A stretch of DNA of 64,000 bases, taken from positions 1,364,001 through 1,428,000 of the forward strand of contig CBDCQY010000001.1 in NCBI GenBank assembly GCA_965220855.1, in the 5' to 3' direction. Numbering within the stretch: the first letter of the stretch is position 1; the number at the start of each line of letters is the position of its first letter. A program made the translations under genes and the position numbers. Origin of the DNA: Bin95 sp965220855 (GTDB lineage: Bacteria; Pseudomonadota; Alphaproteobacteria; Bin95). Shown piece by piece: positions 1-8,916 of this stretch. The notes below the pieces were generated by a model. It was not told the DNA's origin and did no database searches. It was given only the letters and a program-made list of their open reading frames with translations.

Positions 1-2117
1 GGCCGGACGCGGAGCGCGACCATGATGGCGTCGAGATGGCGGGTGTCGCTGACTTCGACGTCGATCAGCATGTCGAAGAAGTCGGTCTGGCGGCTGACGA
101 ATTTCAGGTTCGAGATATTCGCTCCGTTGCTGGCGATCAGCGCGGTGAGGCCGGCGAGCGCGCCCGGCTTGTTGGCGATCGTCACCCGCATCCGCCCGAC
201 ATGGCCCGGCCGCTCCAGGTCCGGCTCGTCCTCCCAGTCCAGCTCGATCCAGCGTTCGGGCGTGTGCGAGAAGCTCTCGAGCGTCAGGCAATCGCTGGTG
301 TGGACGGTGACGCCCTTGCCGGTGGTGATGATGCCGACGATGGAATCCCCCGGGATCGGGTGGCAGCAGCGGGCGAAATGCGTGGCGAGGTCCGGCATCA
401 GGCCGCGCACCAGCAGCGGCCGGCTCTCCGCCTGGCGCCGCCGCCGGCTGCGCTCGATCGACACCACCGCGTCGCTGTCGGCGTCTCCGACGGCCTCGGG
501 ATGGAGCGCTTTGACGATTTCCAGCGCCGCGATGCGCCCGTCGCCGACGATCGCCAGCAGGTCCTCGACCGAATCGTGCCCCCGGGCGGCGGCGACCGGG
601 GCCAGCTGGCGCTCGCTCCAGCTGTGGCCGCGCGCGCGCATCTCGCTATCGACCAGCTTGCGCCCCAGCCGCAGAAATTCCTCGCGCCGCAGCAGCCGCT
701 CGTGCCGGCGAATGCGCGCCCTCGCCTTGCCGGTCTTGACGAAACGGTCCCATTCCGGCGTCACGCGCAGGCTCTTCGCGGTCACGATCTCCACCTGGTC
801 GCCATTGCGCAGCGGCGTGCGCAGCGGCACCTGGCGCCCGTTCACCCGCGCCCCGGCGCAGCGGTCGCCGACCTCGGAGTGGATCGCATAGGCGAAATCG
901 ACCGGCGTCGCCCCGTTGGGCAGCGCCTTCAGATCGCCCTTGGGCGTGAAGCAGAACACCTGGTCGGTGAACAGCTGCATCTTGGTGTGGGAGAGGAACT
1001 CCTCCGGGCTGGAGGCGTTGTCCAGAATCTCCAGGAAGGGGCGCACCCACTGATAGTGCTCGTCCTGCAGCTCCTTGCTGCGGCCCTGCTTGTAGAGCCA
1101 GTGGGCGGCGACGCCATGCTCGGCGCGCTCATGCATCTCGCGGGTGCGGATCTGCACCTCGATGCGGTATAGGTCGGGGCCGACCAGCTCGGTGTGCAGC
1201 GAGCGGTAGCCGTTCTCCTTCGGGTTGGAGAGATAGTCCTTGAAGCGCCCGGGCACGACCCGGTAGGCGGCGTGCAGATGGCCGAGCGCCTCGTAGCATT
1301 GCGGCTGGGTCTCGACGACGACGCGGAAGGCCATGATGTCGGAAATCTGCTCCAGCGCCACATTCTTGCGCTGCATCTTGGTCCAGATGGAGTGCGGGCG
1401 CTTGCGCCGCCCGGTGATCTCCGCCTCCAGCCCGGCCTCGGCGAGCGCGCCCCGAAGCGCGGCGATGATTTCCCCGACCTGGTCGCCGCCCTGCTCGTTC
1501 AGGAACTGGAGCCGCTGCACGATGGAGGCGCGCGCCTCCGGCTGCAGCGCCTCGAAGGCGCGATCCTCCAGGTCCTCCTTCCAGTCCTGCATGCCGATGC
1601 GCTCGGCCAGCGGCACATAGATCTCCAGCGTCTCGGCCGCCACCCGGCGGCGCTTCTCCACGCTGGCGACGAAATGCAGCGTGCGCATATTGTGCAGCCG
1701 GTCGGCGAGCTTGACCAGCAGAACGCGGATATCCTCCGAGGTGGCGAGCACCAGCTTGCGCAGATTCTCCGCCTGGCGCGTGTGGGCCGACTGGCTTTCC
1801 AGCTTGGAGAGTTTGGTCACGCCATCGACCAGGCGGGCGACCTCGCCGCCGAACATGCGCCGGATGTCGGCGAGCGTGGTGTCGGTGTCCTCCACCGTGT
1901 CGTGCAGCAGCGCGGTGATGATCGAGGCGCTGTCGAGCTTGATGCCGGCGAGCAGGCCGGCGACCTCCAGCGGGTGGGAGATATAGGGGTCGCCCGAGGC
2001 GCGAACCTGGTTGCCATGCTGGATCATGGCATAGACATAGGCGCGGTTGATCAGCAGCTCGTCGGCGTTCGGGTCGTAGGCCTTGACCCGCTCGACCAGC
2101 TCATATTGCCGGATCAT
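1..2117 (-). CDS. rsh: RelA/SpoT-family (p)ppGpp synthetase/hydrolase, 3' end outside window
   Basis: Bifunctional stringent-response enzyme that makes and degrades (p)ppGpp. About 705 codons are visible from ATG 2117; the C-terminal few codons run off the left edge, since the family is usually near 720-740 residues. Domains in order: HD hydrolase (YISHPLEVAG near residue 45, ALLHDTVEDT near 70), synthetase (SDIMAFRVVV, then KENGYRSLHT), TGS domain (VFCFTPKGDLKALPNGAT), and a C-terminal ACT domain (RVTIANKPGALAGLTALI). The start context fits the family N-terminus MIRQYELVERV. It lies 79 bp downstream of rpoZ on the same strand, the common alphaproteobacterial rpoZ-rsh arrangement, so co-transcription is likely. 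Both HD and synthetase motifs look intact, so both activities are expected. Function is certain by family; the exact end cannot be seen. Confidence 0.95.
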   Translation of the reverse strand, partial: MIRQYELVERVKAYDPNADELLINRAYVYAMIQHGNQVRASGDPYISHPLEVAGLLAGIKLDSASIITALLHDTVEDTDTTLADIRRMFGGEVARLVDGVTKLSKLESQSAHTRQAENLRKLVLATSEDIRVLLVKLADRLHNMRTLHFVASVEKRRRVAAETLEIYVPLAERIGMQDWKEDLEDRAFEALQPEARASIVQRLQFLNEQGGDQVGEIIAALRGALAEAGLEAEITGRRKRPHSIWTKMQRKNVALEQISDIMAFRVVVETQPQCYEALGHLHAAYRVVPGRFKDYLSNPKENGYRSLHTELVGPDLYRIEVQIRTREMHERAEHGVAAHWLYKQGRSKELQDEHYQWVRPFLEILDNASSPEEFLSHTKMQLFTDQVFCFTPKGDLKALPNGATPVDFAYAIHSEVGDRCAGARVNGRQVPLRTPLRNGDQVEIVTAKSLRVTPEWDRFVKTGKARARIRRHERLLRREEFLRLGRKLVDSEMRARGHSWSERQLAPVAAARGHDSVEDLLAIVGDGRIAALEIVKALHPEAVGDADSDAVVSIERSRRRRQAESRPLLVRGLMPDLATHFARCCHPIPGDSIVGIITTGKGVTVHTSDCLTLESFSHTPERWIELDWEDEPDLERPGHVGRMRVTIANKPGALAGLTALIASNGANISNLKFVSRQTDFFDMLIDVEVSDTRHLDAIMVALRVR

Positions 2118-2196
2118 GGCGCGACCCGGCCGGTGCGCGCGCGGAACCGCCGGCGGGCCGCCCGGAGCAGGCGCTTCGGTCGGGCGGCGGCGCGGG

Positions 2197-2580
2197 TCAG
2201 TCCAGTTCGCCGGTCTGGAGCTCACCGCCCTGCTGAGCCATCGCTTGCAGCAGCGAAGCGAGGTCGAGATCGTCCTCGACCGGACCGTCGGTCTGCTCGC
2301 CGCCGTCGGGCGCCGGCAACAGGTCCAGCGCCTCGGCGGACTCGTCCTCTTCCTGGCGGTGGCGCAGCAGGCGGCTCACCTGGCCTTCCTGCAGCTCCTC
2401 CAGGGGCACGGTCTCGTCCGCGATCTCGCGCAGCGCCACCACGGAGTTCTTGTCATTGTCGCGGTCGAGCGTGAGCTCGGCGCCCCCGGAAATGTCGCGC
2501 GAGCGCTGCGCCGCCAGCATGACCAGGTCGAATCGGTTGGGAACCTTGAGGACGCAGTCCTCGACAGTGACGCGCGCCAT
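2197..2580 (-). CDS. rpoZ: DNA-directed RNA polymerase omega subunit
   Basis: Small subunit that assists beta-prime folding and RNA polymerase assembly. The 127-residue protein begins MARVTVEDCVLKVPNRFDLV, the typical omega N-terminus, followed by LAAQRSRDISGGAELT. An in-frame extension upstream to 2670 is open, but the family alignment clearly starts at ATG 2580. The tail after residue 70 is rich in Glu, Asp and Gln (PDGGEQTDGPVEDDLDLA), as is common in alphaproteobacterial omega. The preceding leader has only a weak purine-rich stretch. It heads the likely rpoZ-rsh operon, linking the polymerase subunit that binds ppGpp in other bacteria with the ppGpp enzyme itself. Confidence 0.95.
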   Translation of the reverse strand: MARVTVEDCVLKVPNRFDLVMLAAQRSRDISGGAELTLDRDNDKNSVVALREIADETVPLEELQEGQVSRLLRHRQEEDESAEALDLLPAPDGGEQTDGPVEDDLDLASLLQAMAQQGGELQTGELD

Positions 2581-2710
2581 GAATTTCCACTCGCTTGAGG
2601 CAGATCCGAAGAGCGCGCGGACGATACTCCGAACCGGCCCCCAAATGCAAGCGCCTCCGAAACCATGCACAGGGGACCAAAGGCGCTCCGACTGAACGAC
2701 CGGCCCCTTG

Positions 2711-2745
2711 GCCAGACGCTCCGGCGCGGCGCCGGAGCGTCTGGC
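2711..2745 (-). terminator. Perfect 17-bp stem hairpin downstream of the autotransporter
   Basis: Two 17-base arms (GCCAGACGCTCCGGCGC and its exact complement) are separated by one base. The hairpin lies 18 bases past the stop codon of the leftward autotransporter gene and ahead of rpoZ. There is no T-run after the stem on the transcribed strand, so it is either a GC-only terminator or an mRNA 3'-end stabiliser. Seen directly; the role is inferred from its position. Confidence 0.6.
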
Positions 2746-2763
2746 TGGGCAGCGGTCAAACGA

Positions 2764-5700
2764 TCAGAAGCGCAGCTTCAGACCGCCGACCAGGGCGTGT
2801 TGCGGCTTGCCGTCGGCGACGACGCCGACATAGCCGAGCCGGAAGCTGAACCCATCATCGTCCGCCGCCTCCAGACCGGCGCCGATCGCCAGCACGGTCT
2901 GGGGCGCATCGGCCAGATGGGCCTGGCTCGAGGTGGTGACGACGCCGAGGCGGTCGGACTGCTTCACTGTGAAGCTGTCCGAGCTCGTCTGGGCGCGCAT
3001 CGCGGTCAGTTTAAGTGACGGCCGCAATTTCAGGTTCTGCGGTCCGTCCCGCCAGCCGGAGGCCAGCGCCAGCCCGGCCTTCCAGCCGTGGTAGCGCTGC
3101 ATGACGCCCGGGATGGCGGCGTGGAACACCAGGCCATCGGCGCGATAGCCGTCCTGCCGGAGCTCGCCTGCGAAAAACTCCGCGCTTGGCGTCAGCGTGA
3201 GGCCGCGGCCAAGCGCGACGTCGACGCCTGCGCCTAGGCGAAGGTCGGTCTGCGTCGCCTCGAACTGGCCCTGCAAAGCGCCGCCCAGCGCCCTGTTGTC
3301 GAAGGCCGTATCGGCGCGCCAGTCCGCCCGCGTGACGCCGAAGCCAGCGAACATGGCGTCGTCTCGCCAAGAGGTTCGAAGGCCATAGCGTCCCCCGCTC
3401 AGGCTGAGCGCGCCGAACTCGTGCGACTGTCGGGCCGTGAATTCCGGCGCAAGGACGACGCCGAGCGCGAAGCCGTCGCCAACCGCTACATCCATGCCAA
3501 GCTCGGCGCCGCTCGCCGGAATGGCGGTCGATTGGCTGAGGTTGCGGCTCCAGAACTGCGACTCGCCAACCGACGCCTGGACGAAGCCGGGTCGGGGTCG
3601 ACCGTATAGCGCTGGCTGGGTATCCGTCGGTCCGAAGTCGAGGAAAGACAGCAGCAGGGCCAGCACGCCACCTCCGACCAGCAGCCCGGCAGCGCCACCT
3701 CCGCCACCGCCGGAACCGCCGCCGCTGCCGGCGGGAGGCGTCGGGGTGACCGGTGTCGTGAGTTGGATCTGGCCGGGCGTCCCGGAAACGGTCGTCTGGC
3801 CAGGAGTGCCGTCGGAGTTGATCGCGCCCGTTCCGAGATCGGTTTCGCCACCGGAGCCGCCTTCGGTCCGATATTGGATACTCGTTCCGCCCAGAGTGGT
3901 TCCAGATCCCCAGAGCCCGGCGGTCATCTGCTCTGCTGTCGCGCTGGCGTCCCCGCCGTTTTGCAGCCAGACCGTGACGTCAGTGTCGGCGCCCTGGTCG
4001 TCCTTGGCCGTAACGCCGCCGCCGGCCGTTATCTTCGGCAGCAGCAACGCGCCATTGCCGCCGGCGGTCGCGACGACGCTGAGACGGCCGCTGTCGTCAA
4101 CCGTCATCGTGCCGTTCTGGCCGAGATCGAAATGGCCCTGGACGATCAGCGTGCCTTCCTCGATCACGGCGCTGCTGCCGGAGAAGCTGACGTCCCGGAC
4201 CAGCGCTCCGCCCGGGCCGCGCTTGTAGAGCGATTCGAGGCTCGTGATTGCGCCGCTGACAACCGCCCCGGGCGACGTGTCGGTGGACTCGGCTATGTTG
4301 AGGTCCAACCGGTCTTGACCGGAGCCAAAGTCAATGTCGCCATTTACGAGACCGCCGCCCTCCAGGATCAACTGGTCGTCGCCACTGTCCATGTCGATAT
4401 TGCCATGCACGACGCTATCGCTGATGGTGAATACATCGGCCGCGTCGCTGAAGGTCACGCGCCCGGTGAGCGTGCTGTCGTTCAGCAGGTTCACCTTTGT
4501 CGGTCCGCCGACGCGCAGCGCTTGCGGCGCCGTGACGGAGGCCCCGTTGCGGATGGTCGCCTCGACGCCGCCTTCGAGACTCCTGGCGAAAATGCCGACG
4601 CCGTCCTGGAGGTCATCCGTCTCCGAGTCGTAGCTCGCCGTGACAGAGCCGCCATCGATCATGACTGTGGCCTTGCCGTCGCCGTAGGTGGTGGCCTGAA
4701 TGCCGCGCGCATGGGCGCCGGTGACGATGATCGAGCCCGAATTGTGCAGGGTGACATCGCCGGCGTTGGTAATGCTTGTCCCGTCCGTCGAGACGAAGCC
4801 GCCGGCAATCCCGAAGGCGCTTTCCAACTCCGGGCCGCCCGGGCCATGGCCTCCGGATGTCCGGATCACGCCGTCGTTTCGCACCTCGATCGAACCACGA
4901 GCATGCTCCGTGCGCGGCGGGCCACCGGCATTCAGGATGATGATGCCGCTCATGCCGCCGGAGCCGTCTCCCGTCGTCGAGATCGAGGCTCCTTCCTCAT
5001 TATAGACCTCTATCCGGTTCATGTTTTCGTTCAGGCCGCGTTGCAGGCCAAGCCCGAGCACTGCATCGGCGTTTTGCCCTGTGGTGACGACCGTGCCGCG
5101 GTTGCCGACTTCCACCGTCGCCGGCGGCCCGGCGTTGTCGGCTTCGATTTGCGCCAGCATTCCGAAAGCGCGGTCGCCAGAGGTCTCGACAACGCCTTCC
5201 CTGTCATTCAGAACCATAGCGCTGCCGGTGGTAGATTCGGCGTAGAGCGCTCTCGACCCTTGAGTGCTGCTTCCGGGTAGGCTGTCGCTCGAACCGCCGG
5301 TGGTGACGACCCGCCCCCGGTTGGTGATTGAGGCCCACCCGGAGACCGAGTAGGCGGCCGCGCCGTAGGAGACTGTGCCCTCCGTTCGGATGAAGCCTTC
5401 ATTGACGACTGTCGCGAAGCCGGCTTCCGACCATGAGACCTGACCGGCGCTCGTGCGCCAGCGGTCGTCCGAGCCATCCCCATCGCTGTCGTAAACGGTG
5501 ACATCGCCGGTGACCGTTATGTTGCCGCGATTTTCCGAGACCGAATCTCCACTCGTGCCAGTTTCGGAGTTCAACGGGGCGGATGCGAGCAGGCCGAAGC
5601 TGCCCTCGCCTTCTGCGACGATCCTGCCAGTGTTGATGGCTGTGGCCAGCGCTGAGCCACCGCCGGAATATGCGATCACTCCGAAGGTTCTTTCGCCATT

Positions 5701-6438
5701 GTCGGCATCGCCACTCACCGTGATGGACCCGGAATTGACCGCCCGCGCTTCGGGCACAGCGTTCGCAGCTTGGGAGCCGTCCGCTTGACTGTCGGAACGA
5801 ACGAACAGACCGTGGCCTCGAGCTCCACCCACGGTGATCTTTCCGCTATTTTCCCATTCGAGGCGACCCCGGTGGCGGATGTCTTCGCTCGTGGCGTATA
5901 TGCCCTTGGTGCCCGTTCCCTCGCCGCTGATCGTCGCGAAGGAAACGAACTTCAAATTCTCATCTTCTTGCCCGGGCTCCAGATCGGAAAGGATATACCG
6001 GATCCCGTCCTTTTCCGATTTGAATAGTCCGCCGGTGATGACCATCTCACCGTCTTCGTTATCGTCGAGGCGCAGATTGACGTAAGCAATATGGGGATCG
6101 GAAACGTCGATGACGAGACGACGAGTCGTGGCCGGATCCGGATAGTTGCTGGCGGCTTCGAGATCGACAAACGTTAACGTAGCGGCGTCGGCGGTGCTGG
6201 TGCAAACCGTCCGGGCGTCCGTGTCCGTGCTCGCCGTTCCGGCCCTCCAGGTCCCGTCCTCGACAAGTGTGCCCTGCGTCCAGCTGGCGCAGGTGACCGC
6301 GCCCCGGACTGGCTGGACCGACGCCATCGTCAGCCCGATCGCCAGCAGGCCCACGCCCATGACCGCGCCTGTGGCGGCTCCTGCTCGACGACGTTCCTTG
6401 CCTGAGCGGCAAAGGTGATATGGTTTGCAATGCAACAT
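2764..6438 (-). CDS. Autotransporter with beta-helix-like passenger and C-terminal outer-membrane barrel
   Basis: A 1,224-residue surface protein. ATG 6438 follows a good ribosome site (GAGAGGG). The N-terminus is basic (KERRRAG near residue 14), then hydrophobic (GVGLLAIGLTMASVQPVRGA), consistent with a signal peptide cleaved near residue 47. The passenger, roughly 50-880, is low-complexity beta-helix-type sequence with recurring NSGSITVSG, NRGRVVTTGG and GGSVTASYD-like units. A Pro/Gly linker (TPTPPAGSGGGSGGGGGG) near 900 is followed by a hydrophobic stretch AGLLVGGGVLALLLSFLDF near 915-935. The last about 265 residues alternate polar and hydrophobic and end in KLRF, typical of autotransporter barrels ending in Phe. 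The gene has visibly lower GC than its neighbours, suggesting acquisition. It shares no obvious sequence with the two autotransporters at 23877-31277. Adhesin is a reasonable guess; the ligand is unknown. Confidence 0.85.
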   Translation of the reverse strand: MLHCKPYHLCRSGKERRRAGAATGAVMGVGLLAIGLTMASVQPVRGAVTCASWTQGTLVEDGTWRAGTASTDTDARTVCTSTADAATLTFVDLEAASNYPDPATTRRLVIDVSDPHIAYVNLRLDDNEDGEMVITGGLFKSEKDGIRYILSDLEPGQEDENLKFVSFATISGEGTGTKGIYATSEDIRHRGRLEWENSGKITVGGARGHGLFVRSDSQADGSQAANAVPEARAVNSGSITVSGDADNGERTFGVIAYSGGGSALATAINTGRIVAEGEGSFGLLASAPLNSETGTSGDSVSENRGNITVTGDVTVYDSDGDGSDDRWRTSAGQVSWSEAGFATVVNEGFIRTEGTVSYGAAAYSVSGWASITNRGRVVTTGGSSDSLPGSSTQGSRALYAESTTGSAMVLNDREGVVETSGDRAFGMLAQIEADNAGPPATVEVGNRGTVVTTGQNADAVLGLGLQRGLNENMNRIEVYNEEGASISTTGDGSGGMSGIIILNAGGPPRTEHARGSIEVRNDGVIRTSGGHGPGGPELESAFGIAGGFVSTDGTSITNAGDVTLHNSGSIIVTGAHARGIQATTYGDGKATVMIDGGSVTASYDSETDDLQDGVGIFARSLEGGVEATIRNGASVTAPQALRVGGPTKVNLLNDSTLTGRVTFSDAADVFTISDSVVHGNIDMDSGDDQLILEGGGLVNGDIDFGSGQDRLDLNIAESTDTSPGAVVSGAITSLESLYKRGPGGALVRDVSFSGSSAVIEEGTLIVQGHFDLGQNGTMTVDDSGRLSVVATAGGNGALLLPKITAGGGVTAKDDQGADTDVTVWLQNGGDASATAEQMTAGLWGSGTTLGGTSIQYRTEGGSGGETDLGTGAINSDGTPGQTTVSGTPGQIQLTTPVTPTPPAGSGGGSGGGGGGAAGLLVGGGVLALLLSFLDFGPTDTQPALYGRPRPGFVQASVGESQFWSRNLSQSTAIPASGAELGMDVAVGDGFALGVVLAPEFTARQSHEFGALSLSGGRYGLRTSWRDDAMFAGFGVTRADWRADTAFDNRALGGALQGQFEATQTDLRLGAGVDVALGRGLTLTPSAEFFAGELRQDGYRADGLVFHAAIPGVMQRYHGWKAGLALASGWRDGPQNLKLRPSLKLTAMRAQTSSDSFTVKQSDRLGVVTTSSQAHLADAPQTVLAIGAGLEAADDDGFSFRLGYVGVVADGKPQHALVGGLKLRF

Positions 6439-6846
6439 GGCGTGCTTGCCCTCTCTCGACTGTCAACTCGTCGCAGCTTGAGCAGGAAACGGCCGGGGGA
6501 TCAAATCGTTGTCTTTCCTTTTTGTAAGCTTGCTTTCTTGGGTGAATTGGCGGCCCTCGCCCGACCCGAATCCGAGCGTGGGGGTTCCGCCGCGCGACGG
6601 TGTCTCGGCACGGCAGTCGTCTTCGAGCCCATCGAGCAGCGGCGCGGGCGGGCTTGGGGAGTAAAGTCGGCGTTCCATGCGGCGCGTTTGTGCGGGAGTT
6701 GCGGTCGTACCCCTTGAAGCGAATGGCGTCGTATCGTTTCGACGAGGATCATCGACCCATTCGAATAGCCTGAAAAACTTACCTACCTCGCGCCTCCGAC
6801 ACTCGGATCTGGCCCGGCGGCGCGAATCAGAAATGTCATCATATCT
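6439..6846. other. Intergenic region, 408 bp
   Basis: This gap lies between the start of the leftward autotransporter and the 3' end of leftward prmA. It includes a relatively AT-rich patch near 6500-6540 that may carry the autotransporter promoter. A TTGACA on the minus strand near 6465-6470 is too close to the start codon to be a convincing -35 box. I see no convincing gene, hairpin or repeat here. Confidence 0.5.
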
Positions 6847-7767
6847 TCAAAGGCGATTCCACCGCGCCCCGGATTCGGCGTGCGGCCGCTCCAGTTCCAG
6901 CGCCGCCCAGCCCTCCAGCCGGCGGGTCCGGCGGCAGCGCAGCCCGTGGCGGCGGAAGGCGAGGCGGAGGGGGGCGGCCTGGCCTTCCAGAATGCCGGAG
7001 ACGACCAGCCGCCCGCCGGGAGCGAGCCTCTGGGCGAGCGCCGGGGCGAGGCGGAGCAGCGGGCGCAGCAGCAGGTTGGCGAGGATCAGATCGTAGCGCC
7101 CGGCGAGCGCGGGATGGGCGAGGCCGTCGCTTCGCACCGCGCGGAGCCGGAGGCCGTTCCGGCGCGCATTCAGCCGAAACAGCGCCACCGCCGCCGGGTC
7201 GATGTCGGCGGCCAGCACCTCCGCGCCCGGCCAGAGCCGGGCGGCGGCGAAAGCCAGAATGCCGGTGCCCGCGCCCAGGTCCAGCACCCGGCGCGGCCGC
7301 ACCGGCCGGCGCGAGCGCCGGTCGAGCGCCGCCAGGCAAGCCGCCGTGGTGGCGTGCGCGCCGGTGCCGAAGGCGGTCGCGGCGTCGATACGCAGCCGCA
7401 GCCGCACCGGCGGCGGAACCGCCCCCGATTCGTGCACCGCGAGGCGCCCGATGCGCCGGGGCGGCAGCGCCCGCCGGCTCTCGGCGGCCCAGTCGCGATC
7501 CGCCAGCGGCGCGGTCTCGGGGGCGGGCAGGCCCTCGCGGGCCGCGCGCGCCGCCAGGCAGGCGGCATCCGGCGGCGCGCCCGCGACGCCCTCCACCACG
7601 CACACCTCCGCCAGCCAGAGCTCGTCGGTCCAGCCGGCCGCCGGCGGGCGCGCGGCCGCGCTCAGCTCCAGCACCGAAATCGCCTCCGCCCAGCCCTCCA
7701 GCACGCGCTCGGCGGCGGCGGTCTCCGCCTCCGGGACCGTCAGCCAGGCGCGCCAGAGCTGGCTCAA
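6847..7767 (-). CDS. prmA: 50S ribosomal protein L11 methyltransferase
   Basis: SAM-dependent methylation of ribosomal protein L11. 306 residues. The C-terminal half carries the methyltransferase core: FGTGAHATT, the glycine-rich SAM motif DLGAGTGILA, the acidic loop AADIDPAAV and the catalytic-region motif LILANLL. The N-terminal L11-recognition domain is recognisable but strongly alanine-rich and diverged. The start is TTG at 7767, overlapping the TGA of the upstream DUF1674 gene (TTGA), so translation is probably coupled. PrmA in E. coli has 293 residues, so the length fits. No ATG alternative preserves the N-terminal domain. Confidence 0.88.
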   Translation of the reverse strand: MSQLWRAWLTVPEAETAAAERVLEGWAEAISVLELSAAARPPAAGWTDELWLAEVCVVEGVAGAPPDAACLAARAAREGLPAPETAPLADRDWAAESRRALPPRRIGRLAVHESGAVPPPVRLRLRIDAATAFGTGAHATTAACLAALDRRSRRPVRPRRVLDLGAGTGILAFAAARLWPGAEVLAADIDPAAVALFRLNARRNGLRLRAVRSDGLAHPALAGRYDLILANLLLRPLLRLAPALAQRLAPGGRLVVSGILEGQAAPLRLAFRRHGLRCRRTRRLEGWAALELERPHAESGARWNRL

Positions 7768-7946
7768 AAGTCGATGCAGCGCCCGCCGATCTCCCAGTCG
7801 CCATAGCGCGTCGGGTCGGGTCGCGCGGGCGCGTCCGCCTCCTCGCCGCCCTCGACACCGGCGGCCGGCGGGGCTTCGGCTTCCGTCTCCGGGGCGCGCG
7901 GTTTATGCTGGCGGGGCGGGGCTGGCCTGGACATGGCGCCCTGCAT
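7764..7946 (-). CDS. DUF1674 protein, succinate dehydrogenase assembly factor 4-like
   Basis: A 60-residue protein whose C-terminus, RPDPTRYGDWEIGGRCIDF, matches the diagnostic DUF1674/SDHAF4 ending (PTRYGDWE..GR..DF). In mitochondria SDHAF4 binds flavinated SdhA and helps assemble complex II; bacterial members are presumed to act the same way. The first about 35 residues are a disordered Pro/Ala/Glu-rich leader. ATG 7946 is used; a second in-frame ATG at 7934 is possible. It overlaps prmA by 4 bases and is divergent from htpX, with only 34 bp between the two start codons, so the promoters must overlap or lie inside the genes. Confidence 0.85.
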   Translation of the reverse strand: MQGAMSRPAPPRQHKPRAPETEAEAPPAAGVEGGEEADAPARPDPTRYGDWEIGGRCIDF

Positions 7947-7980
7947 AGCCCATCCCGGACCCCGCCGCCAAGGTCAGCCC

Positions 7981-8916
7981 ATGGCCAGTTACGCCCGCAC
8001 CGCCGTCCTGCTCGCCGGCCTGACCGGCCTGTTCCTCGCCGCCGGCTATCTGCTGGGCGGGCCGGCCGGCATCGTCATCGCGCTGGTCGTCGCGCTCGCC
8101 ATGAACGCCTTTGCGTGGTGGAACTCGGACCGGATGCTGCTGCGCATGTATGGCGCGCGCGAGGTCGATGCCCGGAGCGCGCCGGAACTGCACGCCATGG
8201 TGCGCCGCCTGGCGGAGCGGGCCGGACTGCCGATGCCGCGCGTCTATATCATGGAGAACGACCAGCCCAACGCCTTCGCCACCGGGCGCAATCCCGAGAA
8301 CGCCGCCGTCGCCGCCACCAGCGGCCTTTTGCGCGCGCTCGACCGCAAGGAGGTCGAGGGTGTGATGGCGCACGAGCTGGCGCATGTGCGCAATCGCGAC
8401 ACGCTCATCATGACGATCACCGCCACGGTCGCCGGCGCGCTCTCCATGCTGGCGAGCTTCGGGCTGTTCTTCGGCGGCGGGCGCAACAGCCCGCTCGGCT
8501 TCGTCGGCGCGATCCTGGTCGCGGTGCTGGCTCCGATCGCCGCCATGCTGGTGCAGATGGCGATCAGCCGCGCGCGCGAATATGAGGCCGACCGGGTGGG
8601 GGCGGAGATCTGCGGCGACCCGCTGGCGCTCGCCTCGGCCCTGGAGCGCCTGGAGCGGGGCGCGGCGCGCATCGACAACCATGCCGCCGAGTGCAATCCG
8701 GCGACGGCGCATCTGTTTATCGTCAACCCGCTGCACGCGCACAGCGCCGACCGGCTGTTCGCCACCCACCCCGCAACGGCGAACCGGGTGCGGGCGCTCC
8801 GCGCCATGGCCGGGGAGGGCGGCGGAGGCCGGGCGCGCCCGGAGGCCAGCACCGCCGCCGCGCCGACCGGCGCATCCTGGATGAAGGGGCCGCGCCGGCG
8901 GGGCCCCTGGGCGTGA
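7981..8916 (+). CDS. htpX: Membrane-bound zinc metalloprotease HtpX
   Basis: Inner-membrane quality-control protease that cleaves misfolded membrane proteins. 311 residues from ATG 7981, which has AAGG upstream; an upstream in-frame ATG at 7933 would add a non-homologous leader. Two N-terminal membrane segments (about residues 6-26 and 28-46), the zinc site HELAH at 131-135 with the third ligand in SRAREYEAD (Glu 202), and two further hydrophobic segments (about 143-165 and 173-195) follow the family order. The C-terminal about 35 residues are a Pro/Gly/Arg-rich tail beyond the usual NPLHAHSADRLFATHP motif. The stop overlaps the GTG of rsmB. Confidence 0.95.
   Translation: MASYARTAVLLAGLTGLFLAAGYLLGGPAGIVIALVVALAMNAFAWWNSDRMLLRMYGAREVDARSAPELHAMVRRLAERAGLPMPRVYIMENDQPNAFATGRNPENAAVAATSGLLRALDRKEVEGVMAHELAHVRNRDTLIMTITATVAGALSMLASFGLFFGGGRNSPLGFVGAILVAVLAPIAAMLVQMAISRAREYEADRVGAEICGDPLALASALERLERGAARIDNHAAECNPATAHLFIVNPLHAHSADRLFATHPATANRVRALRAMAGEGGGGRARPEASTAAAPTGASWMKGPRRRGPWA

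Noticed and set aside
6465..6470. TTGACA as the -35 box of the autotransporter at 2764-6438
   Set aside because: A -10 at normal spacing would fall within the ribosome site or start codon.
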